Shown piece after piece: positions 43,793 to 54,950 of a DNA stretch of 64,000 nt. The notes under the pieces were generated by a model, which saw only the letters and a program-made list of their open reading frames with translations, did no database searches and was not told the DNA's origin. Made by a program: the position numbers and the translations under genes. Source of the DNA: Tenrec ecaudatus (lineage: Eukaryota; Chordata; Mammalia; Afrosoricida; Tenrecidae); contig NC_134539.1 in NCBI RefSeq assembly GCF_050624435.1, forward strand, positions 120,635,525 to 120,699,524, given 5' to 3'. Positions within the stretch are counted from its first letter, which is position 1, and each line of letters begins with the position of its first letter.

Positions 43793-46700
43793 CTGAAGGG
43801 CAAGAACAGTCTTGAACATGTGGGTTGTTAATCCTAGCCAGGGGACGGAGGGCCATCCTTGCTAGTTATGGAAGGTGGATGCTTCAATCCACACACCATT
43901 TTAGTGCTTCCCTCCACGACTCACTGCCACTGAGTTGAGGCCAACACTCACAGGCAGAGTGGAACTGCCTATTTGGGTCTGAGACAGTACAGTAACTCAG
44001 ACTGTACTGTACGGGAGTAGAAAGGCTTGTCTTTCCCCACAGACATATCAAACAAATGACCAAAAAAAAACCCCCAACCACCCAAGCACTCTTATTAAAT
44101 CCCTAAAGTTCAAAAGATGGCAACTTTTCCTCATTAATAAATTCCTTTTCCTCATAATTCATTAGTTTCATCTCCTACTGCACATATATGGTTGTTCCTT
44201 TAATATTAAAGTCATCTATAGCTTGATAGTAACAACAATGACAACAAAAAAATCAATTTCCTATTCAGGAAAAAGTCCTTTATTTCAAGCAATACCCCAT
44301 TGGGCCCTCCTACCACCATCCCCCCTAGGTCTGCTGACATGACGGCTCCTAAATTGCATTCCATGATTGAGAAGACGTACCTTACAACTGCTGTCGTTGT
44401 AGCAGTACCACTTGCTGTTGGGGTTTTTGGCATACGTGACATAATGGCCTCCACCCAGAATTCCTGAATGGCACTACAAGAGAGGAGAAAGGGCAGGATG
44501 TCAGCAATACCCCACACCATGACCCGGCCACAGCACAAGCATCTTAGCAGAAGGATACAGATCACTGAAGTGGTAAAGAAAAAATGTTTGGAACCATCTA
44601 TAAACAAACAAAATTCAACAGCCAGAAACTCCAAATCTTATGTAGGTAAGTAACCATTTTAAAATAATAATTAGCATATATATACACACACACACCATAG
44701 TGAATGAAGGGGGAAGTGCAGAGTGGAGACCCAAGGCCCAAATGTCGACCACTGGAGATCCCCTCATAGAGGGGTTTAGGAGAGGAGATGGGTCAGTCAG
44801 GGTACGATGTAGTACCGATGAAGAACACAGCTTTCCCCCAGATCCTGGATGCTTCCTCCCCCCAACTACCATGATCCGAATTCTACCTTGCAGGACTGTA
44901 TAGGGCAGAGGTTGTACACTGGTGCATATGGGAGCTGGAGGCACAGGGAATCCAGGGTGGATGATACCTTCAGGACCAGGGGTGTGAGGGGCGATGCTGG
45001 GAGAGTAGAGGGTGAGTGGGTTGGAAAGGGGGAACTGATTACAAGGATCCACATGTGACCTCCTCCCTGGGAGATGGACGGCAGAGAAGGGGGAGGAAGG
45101 GAGACTCCCGATAGGGCATGATACGACAAAATAACAATCTATAAATTATCAAGGGCTCATGAGGGAGGAGGAAGCGGGGAGGGAGGGGGGAAAAAAAAAG
45201 AGGACCTGATACAGAGGGCTTAAGTGGAAAGCAAATGCTTTGAGAGTGATTAGGGCAAAGAATGTACGGATGTGCTTTATACAACTGATGTATGTATATG
45301 TGTGGATTGTGATAAGAGTTGTATGAGCCCCTAATAAAATGTATAAAAAGAAAAAAAATGATTAGGGCAAAGAATGTACAGATGTGCTTTATACAATTGA
45401 TGTATGTATAAGCATGGATTGTGATAAGAGTTGTATGAGTCCCTAATAAAATGTTTAAAAAAATAAAAATAATAATTACTTTTTAGAAATAAAAAAACTC
45501 CTTAAAAAAGTTACTGTTGGGACAACAGAAAAGTGGGTGAAGAGAGATGTCAGACAGTGTAAGACATGACAAAATAATAATAATTAATAAATTATCAAGG
45601 GTTCTGACCTGATGCAAAAATTATCAAGGGTTCATGGGTGGGGAATGAGGAGCTCACACCAAGGGCTCAAGTAGAAAGCAAATGTTTTGAGAATGATGAT
45701 GGCAACATATGTACTCATGTGCTTAACACGATATATGTTTGGATTGTGATAAGAGTTGTACAGGCCTCCAATAAAATGATTAAAAAAAAAAAGATCCTGT
45801 TATAAAAAAAAAGTTACTGTTGCTTCCAACATATGTGTCACCTGGGTTGGTTTTTTTTCCCCTCTCCCATGCCCCCGCCCCCCTCCACCTGGGGTTTTTA
45901 AAGGATGATTTTCCAGACATAGATCATCAGGCCTTTCCTTCCTAGGCACCTCTGGGAGGGCTCGAAGCCTCATGAATCTGCTTAGCAGAAGTGAGCATGT
46001 TAGCCTTTGTGTCCCCCAAGAACACACCAGTATGAGGTGGCTCAAGAAGTTTGGGGCAAAAGGAAATTTAAAAGATAATGGAATTTTGCTATGAACTTTT
46101 TGGAAGCTCCCTCATGTGAGTGACTTGAACTTGTGACTCCAGTTACAAAGAACTTAGGGTCTCTGCTTGAAATTGTTGTGCATTTTTGTACTTCCAGAAA
46201 AACCATGCTGTTATCTCTGGGCCCGTGTACCTTTCTCATCCCTTCGCTGACTGATTCCTTCAGAACGGAGCTTTGGGGTCTCCTCCTCTAGATTCATGTG
46301 CTCCTCTGGCTCCACATGAGACCGTGTCCTTCCTATGACCATGGCTCCAATCCAAGTGAACTCTGCCTGCTCACGTGACCATTCCCTCACCACTCTCCTT
46401 GGAGTCTACCCAGGCAACTAAGCTATCTCCTGCTAACATTATCTAGCACCAAGTTCACTGTCTAGAAATGACAGAGACCCTGAATAAATGCTTGCTGAAT
46501 GAATGATGGAAAATGAACAAGCTACTGAAAAGCACAAACCACTTGGAAAGCCATCAATAAACCACTTACCGAAATTGCATATAGATTATAAATAGGTTTA
46601 ACACGAATAGCTTCTCTTTGGTCATCAGTGCTGCCTTCCTCACTGTGGTTGTCAAGCTGACCATTGCTGTAGCCATTGCCACAAGCCTCGTGCTCATAAA

Positions 46701-49012
46701 GGAATCCATTGGCCAACGCTACCTCCTGGTCCTGAGGGGTGGCCAGTTCGGGCTGGCTGCCCCCCAGCATGTGCCCTCGGCTCAAGGTATCGGTCAGCTC
46801 ACAAACCTGCCCGGCCCCATTTTCCTTGCTGGTGTCCAAGTTCTCTTTGCTGCTCGACAGTTTGTTTTTACTGCCAATCTGGGGTAGCCGGAGCCTCCCT
46901 TTGCTCCTCCCCAAAGTCCGGGGGCTGCTGTTAGGGCTGCTCGTTTTGCTGGAGGGGCAGCTGGTTCCACTTTTTCGTGATGAAGAAGGTGAACCTGTAA
47001 AAGGGAGAGAAGATTCATAAGACTAAAGGTCACAAGACAAACAAGGATTGAGAAATACAGATAGGCTGCTCCTTAGTTCTCACTTGGTAGCCAGTAAGTT
47101 ACATTCCTGTGTCCCTCACGGCCAAGCCCCTACAGACTGCAGTGCCCTACAGATACAAAAGTACCTCAGACATAAGCAGAAGGCTAATTCATGGCAGAGT
47201 CTATTAGAAACATTATTATTAACACACTATGGAGCTTTATTAATAAACCTGCTTTTAGGGGGTCAAATTATTAGACTAAACTATAACCATAATTTATTAA
47301 GCACTGTCAAACTCCACTAAGCAAGAGCCAAAGACAGAGAAAATATACTCCCCCTGCCCCACAGCATACTCCCTCCTCACCTTTCGGGCTCCTGACGATG
47401 TTTGCGCTGAGCGAGGACGGGCTCTTGCTCAGGGACATCTCTTCATCCCCAGCTGAGGAGTTCTGGCCTTCACCTTTCTTCATCTCTCCCACTGGGGCCC
47501 GTGGGTCAGAGAGGCCATCCCCCTGGGGTGTGAGTGGTTTCCAGTGACAGAGAGTCGGGTCCCTTGGTACCAAAAAAGCACTAGGGTCAAAACATTCACG
47601 AGGAAATTTAACAATTTTCTGGGATTTTATCCACCGGCCATTCACAAATTGAAATCGTTTGAGGTGAATAATCTGGAGAAAAAGTAAAAAAAAAAAAATC
47701 TGTGTTAAAGGGTTGCCAGATATGAAGGGGCTTTAAAAAGTATATGGAAATGGAAATGAAAGAAAGTGGAATTCTCCATAAGCTTTGTAAAGCCCCTCCT
47801 ACATTCATATTTTAAAAAATAGGCTTAATTTATTTGAATGTTCAACAATGTATAACATTTCCTCATTATTCTTTAAAACATGACTTTTATAAATGACTAC
47901 GTTTTATGTTTTGAGTGGTAGGTATATGTTCAGTATTCATCAAATTGATCATTTAAAATCTATGCATTTTAACTGTATGCTAATTATATCTTACACTTAT
48001 AGTAGTATTACATCTGATATGATACCCTCACACCTAACTGAATAAAGTGAAGGAGCTGTCTGAATGAAGGGACAGCTCAAGTATGCCTCCTTGTAAATGA
48101 CTAGTATGAGGGCAGAATTCATATGTGGGCATGAAGGAAATCCCTAGGAACCTGTGTCAGGAATGAAAAGTGTACATTCACAGTCTCACTCACAGTCCAG
48201 TAGGATGAAGACATGCTCAAGTGTCAGTAAGCTGTGAGGATGAAGGGGAGGAGAACAGAATGGAACACGTGAAGGCGAATGATAGGGTTGAATGACCAAA
48301 TTTCATATCTAGGCCTCTCAGAACAGGAAGATTAACACAAACTCTCTTGATAAGCAGAAGACAGAAGTGAAGTGAGTTGCACTTGTGTGCATGTGCACAC
48401 ACTTCACTCCTGAGTGTGCCAAGGGCCATGGGACCAAGTGGAATAGAAGTTCAGTTGCTGCCTATCAAAAGCACCTATCAAAAGCACCTACTGGTGTGGG
48501 TGAGAGGGTAAAGGGGTGCAGAGAAGGCCTTTCAATCTCTCCTGAAACGGAAATTCACCAGACTATGCCACTTCTCACATATTGTGCTGAATTAATTATT
48601 TGGTCTACAGGATTTCTCTCTTCTGGGATATAATCTCTTTAGAAACAGGAACTATCAAATGTCTGTAGAACAATTCATCTCTGTGTCCAACACAATTTTG
48701 TACAGAAAAATTGTCTTAAACAGTCCTGCCAGGTGGTGGGTCTTATTCTAAAAATAACAAAAGCTCCCATTGGTTGGATGCTTCATGGCTTTGTGCCAGA
48801 GTCAGTGGGCTATACCATACCAGAATAGGGGGAAGTCTCCAGAGATCCAGTTTCTTGGTTGCCAAGCAGTGGGTCTTACACTTGGAGCAGTAGTACATCT
48901 CGTTCTCCCCCAGCTCCTCCTCACTGGTGAAGGCACGGAGACAGCTGTCCAGGTTGATGGGTTCAGCTTGGGCTCGCCGACTCTGCTCCACACTCTCATG
49001 CTCATCCATGAC
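43619..49012 (-). CDS. USP32: Ubiquitin carboxyl-terminal hydrolase 32, last five coding exons (partial)
   Basis: USP32 is a membrane-associated deubiquitinase of the Golgi and endosomal system. It cleaves ubiquitin through a Cys-His-Asp/Asn USP fold. Minus-strand exons 49012-48821, 47672-47381, 46994-46570, 44473-44381 and 43792-43619 join in frame to 391 codons, about the last quarter of the roughly 1,600-residue human protein. Visible: zinc-ribbon cysteines in YYCSKCKTHC; PPILIIHLKRFQF, the USP core strand; a long Ser-rich insert; the catalytic-histidine motif GGGHYVTYAKN followed by WYCYND; and a C-terminal CVLQ box for prenylation. All splice sites are GT-AG with matching phases and no stop. 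The catalytic cysteine and the EF-hand and DUSP parts lie beyond the window. USP6 (TRE17) is a hominoid-only USP32-derived gene, so USP32 is the natural call. Confidence 0.95.
43905..44085 (-). repeat. AfroSINE copy in the last USP32 intron
   Basis: GACTCACTGCCACTGAGTTGAGGCC, AGAGTGGAACTGCC and GGGAGTAGAAAGGCTTGTC are reversed AfroSINE motifs. It is in the same orientation as USP32. Confidence 0.65.
44381..44473 (-). CDS. USP32: USP32 exon with catalytic histidine
   Basis: 93 bases after acceptor CTCTTGTAG encode CHSGILGGGHYVTYAKN...DSSCK. The histidine in GGHYVTYAKN is the general base of the USP catalytic triad. Donor GTACGT. Confidence 0.95.
44690..45345 (+). mobile_element. Afrotherian LINE 3' end, antisense in USP32
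   Basis: Starts GTGAATGAAGGGGGAAGTGCAG and runs through the family pattern: GAGATGGGTCAGTCAGGGTAC, CAGATCCTGGATGC, ACCATGATCCGAATTCTACC, AATCTATAAATTATCAAGGGC and GAGCCCCTAATAAAATG, then an A-rich tail. It is 5'-truncated and non-coding. Confidence 0.8.
45355..45465 (+). mobile_element. Second short LINE tail in tandem
   Basis: The last ~100 bases of the LINE are repeated immediately after the first copy's A tail (TGATTAGGGCAAAGAATGTAC occurs near 45,246 and again near 45,358), ending AATAAAATGTTTAAAAAAA. This is either a tandem duplication or a second, very short insertion into the first copy's tail. Confidence 0.65.
45520..45795 (+). mobile_element. LINE 3' end copy
   Basis: GTGTAAGACATGACAAAATAATAA, ATTAATAAATTATCAAGGG, ACACCAAGGGCTCAAGTAG and CTCCAATAAAATGATTAAAAAA identify another truncated copy, with an internal imperfect duplication of AAATTATCAAGGGTTC. 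Confidence 0.7.
46037..46117. repeat. Short palindromic mariner-like MITE
   Basis: TGGCTCAAGAAGTTTGGGG, then TTTAAAAGATAATGGAATTTTGC and CTATGAACTTTTTGGAAGCTCC form an ~80-bp imperfect palindrome. Similar units occur at 47,726-47,798, 52,098-52,158 and 61,215-61,290. Size and structure recall mariner-derived MADE-type elements. Confidence 0.45.
46570..46994 (-). CDS. USP32: USP32 exon, Ser-rich insert
   Basis: 425 bases after acceptor CTTTTACAG encode a serine-rich insert (SPSSSRKSGTSC..., SKNKLSSSKENLD) and end YNLYAIS just before the histidine exon. Donor GTAAGT. Confidence 0.94.
47381..47672 (-). CDS. USP32: USP32 exon, USP core strand and linker
   Basis: 292 bases after acceptor TTTCTCCAG start with IIHLKRFQF and continue into a less conserved, charged linker ending SANIVRSPK plus one base of a glycine codon. 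Donor GTGAGG. Confidence 0.94.
47726..47798. repeat. Short palindromic MITE, 73 bp
   Basis: AGGGGCTTTAAAAAGTATATGG at one end pairs with CCATAAGCTTTGTAAAGCCCCT at the other. Only about 30 bases lie between the arms. It begins 53 bases beyond the splice acceptor of the USP32 exon at 47,381-47,672, in the preceding intron. Confidence 0.5.
48821..49012 (-). CDS. USP32: USP32 exon with zinc-ribbon cysteines
   Basis: 192 bases (64 codons, phase 0 both ends) after acceptor CTCCTACAG encode VMDEHESVEQ...LPPIL. CSKCKTHC provides the zinc-ribbon cysteines of the USP fingers region. Donor GTATGG. Confidence 0.94.
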
Positions 49013-49102
49013 CTGTAGGAGGCACAGGGACACACTTGAAATGGGCACCTGGCTAAGCTTCAACCTCTTACTCACCTTTATCATACTCTTCACTAGAAGA
49101 AG

Positions 49103-49285
49103 GGAGCCCTGGCAGTATAGTTGTTACACACCAGCTGCTAAACAGAAGGGTGGCAGCAGCCACTTCCAGGAGAAAGATGAGGCTTTCGACTTTCATAAAG
49201 AGCGACAGTCTCAGAAACCTAGAGGGGAAGGTCTGCTCGGTCCTGTCATTATGTGTAGAAATCGATTCAAGGGCACTGAATTTTT
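49103..49285 (+). repeat. AfroSINE copy
   Basis: GGGAGCCCTGGCAGTATAGTTG, ACCAGCTGCTAAACAGAAGGG, GGAGAAAGATGAGGCTTTCG, ATAAAGAGCGACAGTCTCAG and ATTATGTGTAGAAATCGATTC give the SINE in order. A CT/CA microsatellite follows directly, as often at SINE tails. Confidence 0.8.
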
Positions 49286-49291
49286 TTCTCT

Positions 49292-49322
<31 letters not shown>
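49286..49322. repeat. (CT)n(CA)n microsatellite
   Basis: TTCTCTCTCTCTCTCTC passes into CACACACACACACACA at the tail of the AfroSINE. Confidence 0.85.
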
Positions 49323-49529
49323 GTCTTTGAGTATGAATAGCATCCACACATTTATTCACAAATATTAAATAAATAACATCCTGGATGAAATGTTTATTTA
49401 TATGACCAGTTTTTCTTTTTTTTTCCCCAGATGTAAAAGATTTATTTGTGTTAGTTATGCTAAAATCTTATTCCATGGGTATCCAGCCATCCAGCTATGA
49501 CCAGTTTTTCTTAAAGAAAAACAAAACCC

Positions 49530-51412
49530 TCACTGACCCATAGCCCTACAGATGACAACATTGGAGACACAGTGTGGTAATTGCACCCGATCTGACCCTA
49601 CCACACCGAGGCAAAACACTAAGGGAGTTTAACAGAAGAGCAAGGGGAACAGAGTAAGGAAGTCCTGAGGGAATACCAAAAATAGACTTTTGGGCCAGGG
49701 CATGGCACCCACCAGACTGGACCGGAAAACACTCCTAAAGGTTAACAAACAGACCTTGAACTATTTACAGGCTTTTCTTTTTTGGCTCATTGTTTTCTTT
49801 TCTTTTGTTGCTTTGTTTTGCTCTGTCTTGGTTTTGTGCATATTATTATCTCTGCAGGTCTAAGTAGATAAGACAGGTTGGATAAACAATCTGGAGGAGA
49901 AAACAATGGGACCTATGGTTCCAGGGGTACATGGGAGAAGAGAAGGCGGGGGAAAGGAAGTGGTGTTAATAAACCCAGGGGCAAGGGAACAACAAGTGAC
50001 CCAAAATCGATAGTGAGGAGGGTGTAGGAGGCCTGGTAGGGCTTGATCAAAGGCAATGTAACCAAGAGAAATTACTGAAACCCAAATGAAGGCTGAGCAT
50101 GATAGTGAGACAAGAGGAAAGTAAAAGGAAATAGAACGAAAGAACCAGGAGGCAAAGGGCATTTAAAGGGGTCTAAATATAGGCAAGCATATTATGAAAA
50201 TATATGTATATATGATGATGGGGAAATAGATCTATGTGCATATATTTATAGGTTTAGTATTATGGTAGCAGATGGACATTGGGTCTCCACTCAAGTACTC
50301 CCTCAATGCAAGAACACTTTGTTCTATTAAACTGGCATTCCATGATGCTCACCTTCCTGACAGGATCGCTGAAGACAAATGGGTGCATAAGCAAATGTGG
50401 TGAAGAAAGCTGATCGTGCTTGGCTATCAAAAGATATAGCATCTGGGGTCTTAAAGGCTTGAAGGTAAACAAGTGGCCATCTAGCTCAGAAGCAACAAAG
50501 CCCACATGGAAGAACACACCAGCCTGTGTGATCACCAGGTGTCTTAAGGGATCAGGTATCAAAGAACAAAAATCATATCATTGTGAATGAGGGGGGAAGT
50601 GTGGAGTGGAGACCATCTGGAGGCAAATGGACATCCCCTACAGAAGGGTCATGGGGAGATGAGCCAGTCAAGGTGCAGTGTAGTAATGATGAAACATACA
50701 ACTTTCCTGTTTTTTCTTCTTAATAAATCATTTTATTGGGGGCTTGTACAACTCTTACCACAATCCACACATACATACATTGGGTCAAGCACTTTTGTAC
50801 ATTTGTTTCCTTCATCATTCTCAAAACATTTGTTTTCTACTTGAGCCCTTGTTATCAGCTCATTTTCCCCATCCCTCCCTATTCCCCCCTCCCCTATGAA
50901 CTCTTGATAATTTATAAATTATTATTGTTTTCCTCTAGTTCTTAAATGCTTCCCCTCCCGCCCCCACTATTATGATCCCAATTCTACCTTACAAATCTGG
51001 CTAGACCAGAGGATGTACACTGGTACAGATAGGAACTGGGAGCACAGGGAATCCAGGACAGATAAACCCTTAAGACCAGTGGTGAGAGTGGTGATACTGG
51101 GAGGGTGGAGGGAAGGTGGGGTAGAAAGGGGGAACCAATCACAAGAATCTACATATAACCCCCTCCCTGGCGGACGGACAACAGATAGGTGGGTGAAGGG
51201 AGAAGTCGGACAGTGTTAAGACATGATGAAATAATAATAATTTATAAGTTACCAAGGGTTCATGAGGAAGGGGGGCCAGGGAGGGAAGGGAAAAATGAGG
51301 AGCTGATACCAAGGGCTCAAGAGAATGATGATGGCAACAAATGTGCTTGACACAATGTATGTATGTATTGTGATAAGAGTTGTATGCTCCCCGCCAATTA
51401 AAATGATTAAAA
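49530..51412 (+). mobile_element. Longest plus-oriented LINE 3' region, interrupted by a nested copy
   Basis: From ATTGGAGACACAGTGTGG onward the copy covers a long LINE 3' portion: CTCTGCAGGTCTAAGTAGATAAG, TAGTGAGGAGGGTGTAGGAGG, GGGGTCTTAAAGGCTTGAAGG, GCCCACATGGAAGAACACACC and AATTCTACCTTACAAATCTGG, and ends AATTAAAATGATTAAAAAAAA. An antisense copy of the same family splits it at 50,709-50,928. No intact protein frame is present. Confidence 0.75.
50709..50928 (-). mobile_element. Nested antisense LINE tail (~220 bp)
   Basis: The reversed tail (AATAAATCATTTTATTGGGG... to GATAATTTATAAATTATTATTG) interrupts the host LINE phrase ACTTTCCT...CTAGTTCTTAAATGC. TTTCCT is present on both sides (50,703-50,708 and 50,929-50,934), a short target duplication. 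Confidence 0.7.
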
Positions 51413-52097
51413 AAAAACCCCTCTGAATGCATCCACATGACGAAAGTCAAGAAGAAAGAATTGCCTATCTCTTTTGAAATCCTGAAAACGTATGCCAGCT
51501 AATACGTGACCTGTAACCAGTGAGCCAGAGCATCATTACAATGCTGCAGACTCTACAGAGGCTCAGAGAAGTAATGTCACCGAGACACTGATGTTAGATC
51601 TGGACTAAAGAAGACAGGGAAGAGAAGAGCTCCTGAGAGGACAACGCACTAGAGCATCAATCCTTACAGAATACAACTCATTTGCACAAGGGCTCAACAT
51701 AACAGTTATCAAATCACCATGTACATCACTGTCAGCCTCCTGCCTAATGGGCCCTTTTCATCTGAGATGACAATAGAGTGAGGTTTGGGAGCCAGAGGAT
51801 GTAAGTGTAAAGGAGAGACAGCAGAAGGGAGCAACATTGGGGGCTGGGGGGTGGGGGAGGCTGTGTGTTAGGGCTGGCGGTGATGGGGAGAGCAAGAGGA
51901 GCAGGGACCTAGAATAAAAACGAACAGGGACAATTCCACCCTCCCCCAGTTGTGGCTGCCACCTAACAATAACAGGCCAGAGCCTGGCAGCTGGGACTCT
52001 TCTGCTTCATCACATGAGACAGAGGCACAGGATCAGGACGATGCATACCATCAGGTGACTAGGCAGGAGACTTCACTCCAGGGTGGAGTTTGGACTG

Positions 52098-52158
52098 TAT
52101 AAGGCTTTAAAAAGTTCTTAGAAATATGGACTTAGAAGATTTTTCTATGAACTTTTTA
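52098..52158. repeat. Short palindromic MITE fragment
   Basis: TATAAGGCTTTAAAAAGTTC and CTATGAACTTTTTAAATTG are the opposed arms of the ~75-80 bp unit described at 47,726. Confidence 0.4.
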
Positions 52159-52309
52159 AATTGTTGTTGCCAATTCAACAATAATTGGCAGTGCAACTCC
52201 ACCCATAATCAATGTGATTTTCCCATCATTTTTAACTCCTTCAACCCACCTTGTGACACCGTTTTTGATGATGATGTTAATTACAATTTCTTTTTAAAAA
52301 TATTTTCTT

Positions 52310-53290
52310 AGTTAAAAATTTATTTTTCTTTGGGATTTAATACATGTATCATATTCCATAGTTTTTTCTGCATGTATCATATTCCATAGACAGTTTTTTT
52401 CTGCATGGACTCCTTGCCCATCATCTCCCTTTTACACGGCCCCTCCCACTGTAACCCCCCCTGAAATCTTTATTCTACTTGCTGTTACTATAGGTTCAAC
52501 TATCCTAGGTTTCATATACCAAGAAACAGAAAAACATATACTGTATATATTGGTATATAAGCCGAGTGTTTAAGCACATTTTTTAAAGCACATTTTTAAT
52601 GTAGTTATTGTGATAAAATAAGTGCCTTGGCTGATATTCGGGTCGACTTATACTCGAGTATACACGGTACTACAACTTCAAGAGGGTGACCTCCGATGAC
52701 ATGACACCTCTGAGATATACCCCAATATGAACAAACACTAAACCAAACAACACAAACCAAAAATACAGAAACTTTTGGAAACCAGATCAGGTCCAGCCTG
52801 CATCATAGCAAAGATCTGTGGACAAAGTTTTAACTGATCAATTTAGATTTATGCCTTTGATCTTCTCTAGTCATCTCGCCCAAGCACACCCAAGCAACAT
52901 ATTCCTCCCATCCCTCAATTGTCGAGAGGAGAATTCCCTGGAGGCTTATTTCCCATGCAGTTCTACCAAGGAGCCTTGGGTTCCCACTGCCATCTATCGT
53001 CGTCTGCACACTGGATTCTCACAATTTAGGCTCTGATACTGATCCCTCCTTTGACTTCGGATTATATGGATTCCAATCCTTAGGTGCCTGATGATGGTGT
53101 GCTTCTTCCATGCGGACTCAGTCGACATCTCACTTAGATGGCTGCTTGTTTGGAGACAAGCCTTTTAGACAGACACCTGATGCTATTTTATCTGATAGCT
53201 GAGCATCATCTAAATTCTTCACCACATTTTGCTCTAGAACCTGTTTCTTCTGTGTTCCCTATGTAAGAACTAATAGTTTCTTAAATTGGA
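52310..53290 (-). repeat. Second LINE family, reverse orientation
   Basis: TTAGTTAAAAATTTATTTTTC starts a reversed tail. CTCCCTTTTACACGGCCCC, ACTTGCTGTTACTATAGG and ACTTCAAGAGGGTGACCTCC recur in the same order at 53,335-53,750, so two copies of one family lie in tandem. The first carries the MITE at 52,541-52,667. A later block (GTGCCTGATGATGGTGTGC, GATGGCTGCTTGTTTGG) is also LINE-like. Confidence 0.55.
52541..52667. mobile_element. TA-flanked mariner-like MITE (127 bp)
   Basis: The ends CTGTATATATTGGTATATAAGCCGAG and the inverse GTCGACTTATACTCGAGTATACACGG are terminal inverted repeats flanked by TA on both sides. The related LINE copy at 53,595-53,625 lacks the element and supplies the empty site. 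TA duplication places it in the Tc1/mariner superfamily. The family name is unknown to me. Confidence 0.75.
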
Positions 53291-53334
53291 ACTAGGATTT
53301 AGTGTGAGCCCAAACCCATTCTGGATCTAAGCTT

Positions 53335-53750
53335 TTAAAAAAATTTATTATTACTTGATAGTTAATATTTATGTCATATCATTTCATAGTTCAATCATGT
53401 CAAACAGAATTGTAAAATTGTACAATTGCTTCCATATTCAATCTCCAAACATTTCCTTTCCAGACTCCCGAACATTGTCTCCCTTTTATCTCCCATCCCT
53501 GTCTCCCCCCCTTTCCGTAGCTCACCCCCCATGCCCTTGTTCTATTTGCTGTCCCTATAGGCCCATCAATCATGGGTTCAATTTACGCTCAAACAGAAAA
53601 ATAACACAACTTCAAGAGGGTGACCTCCAATGGCATAGCACCGCGGAGATACACCCTTAATATGAACAAACATAAACTAAACAAAAGAAAACAGAATGTC
53701 CCTCACAGGATTGCCGGAATATGAACCTTTTGAAGCCTCTTAAGTCCAAC
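53335..53750 (-). repeat. Second copy of the LINE family at 52,310
   Basis: Contains CTCCCTTTTATCTCCC, TTCTATTTGCTGTCCCTATAGG, AACAGAAAAATAACAC and ACTTCAAGAGGGTGACCTCC, uninterrupted by the MITE found in the first copy. Confidence 0.55.
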
Positions 53751-53752
53751 AA

Positions 53753-54154
53753 TTGACTGACCTCTGTCTGGCAAAGGTCACAGACACCCTGTCCTCCCTT
53801 CCAGAAGAGCACCGTGGATCTTTGCGAGAGACCATTTCTTCATTTCCTTTACCAAACTGGTCAAAGGACAATCCATTTGGAATAAGCTTTTCTGGTGAGA
53901 TTAACCCCACCCCCGGCCCCAAACACATAAGGATGCTGAGTCACGGGCGGTCGAGTGCTTCTGAAAGCGATCAGGCTTGCGGTGGATCATGCAAGCAGGT
54001 CCTAGGGTTGCATCACAGCCACTCTGAAGAATGTCTTAAAAGGGGGAACTTAGAGGAAAGCTTTAGAAAAGGAAGTTGGCTTGACCTTATGCTCTTTTTT
54101 CCTGAACATAAATTCTTCAGTTACAAGATACTAACTCCCATTCATCTTTGGTGA
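53753..54154 (+). other. Unrecognised 133-codon open frame
   Basis: An ATG-initiated frame of 133 codons (begins MTDLCLAKVTDTLSSLPEEH) follows directly on the LINE copy. I recognise no domain, signal peptide or membrane segment. Given the surroundings it is probably chance or an internal part of the neighbouring LINE family rather than a gene. Confidence 0.2.
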
Positions 54155-54223
54155 GCTAGACACCCAAGGGAAAAAACCCGACACACTCCTAGAGAAAACA
54201 TGCCATAACAATCACTGGAATAG

Positions 54224-54264
54224 CTTTTTTTTTTTTTTTTAGTGGATACTTAAAAAAAAAAAAA
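54224..54264. repeat. Opposed homopolymers T(18) and A(13)
   Basis: A run of T is separated by AGTGGATACTTA-type sequence from a run of A, forming a potential hairpin. Confidence 0.7.
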
Positions 54265-54619
54265 GATGCCGCAAATAAGGCAGTGTCTCTTTTCTCACAG
54301 CCAGTTAAACATTATCTCCATTATCTCTCCTAGGTAGGTTTTATAGTCACCCACAAATTATAGTAAACTAGTAAAGAATGTTGGTTTTATTGACTATATT
54401 TTCTGTGGACACAGCTTATAGAGTTAGAGGGAGACAGGAAGGATGGAAGACAGATAAAACCTGTTTGTGAATTAACAATAATTTCTATGTATTAAAAAAA
54501 TAAAATATATGATACAGATTTGCTTTACCTCTAGGGTCCACAGCCAGATTCTCCATTACTGTTCTAACAGTCTATATTATGTTTTAATTAAAAAAATCAT
54601 TTTATAGGGGCTTGTATAA

Positions 54620-54950
54620 CTCTTTGTTTTTAATCGTTTTATTAGGGGCTCATAAAACTCATAATCCAGACACACATCAATGGTGTAAAGCACATTTGTA
54701 CATTCATCGCCCTCATCATTCTCAAAACATTTCCTCTCCACTTAAGTCTCTGGCATCATATCCTCATTTTTTCCCCATTCTCCCCGCTCCCCCCACCCTC
54801 AGTGTGGCGGGATCAGATCGGGTGCAATTCCCACACTGTGTCTCTGGTATTGTCCCCTATGTGTCAGTGAAGGGCGTCATGTCTCATAGTGGGGCCAGCA
54901 ATGTGGTCCTCTCTATGGAGTGGCTGCTGTAATTGGGAACATCGTCCTCA
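54620..54950 (-). mobile_element. LINE 3' copy, reverse orientation (variant tail)
   Basis: TTTTTAATCGTTTTATTAGGGGC opens the reversed tail. ATTCATCGCCCTCATCATTC and GTGTGGCGGGATCAGATCGGG follow. The latter block also occurs at 60,566-60,590, showing this copy jumps across part of the LINE, probably by internal deletion. Confidence 0.65.
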
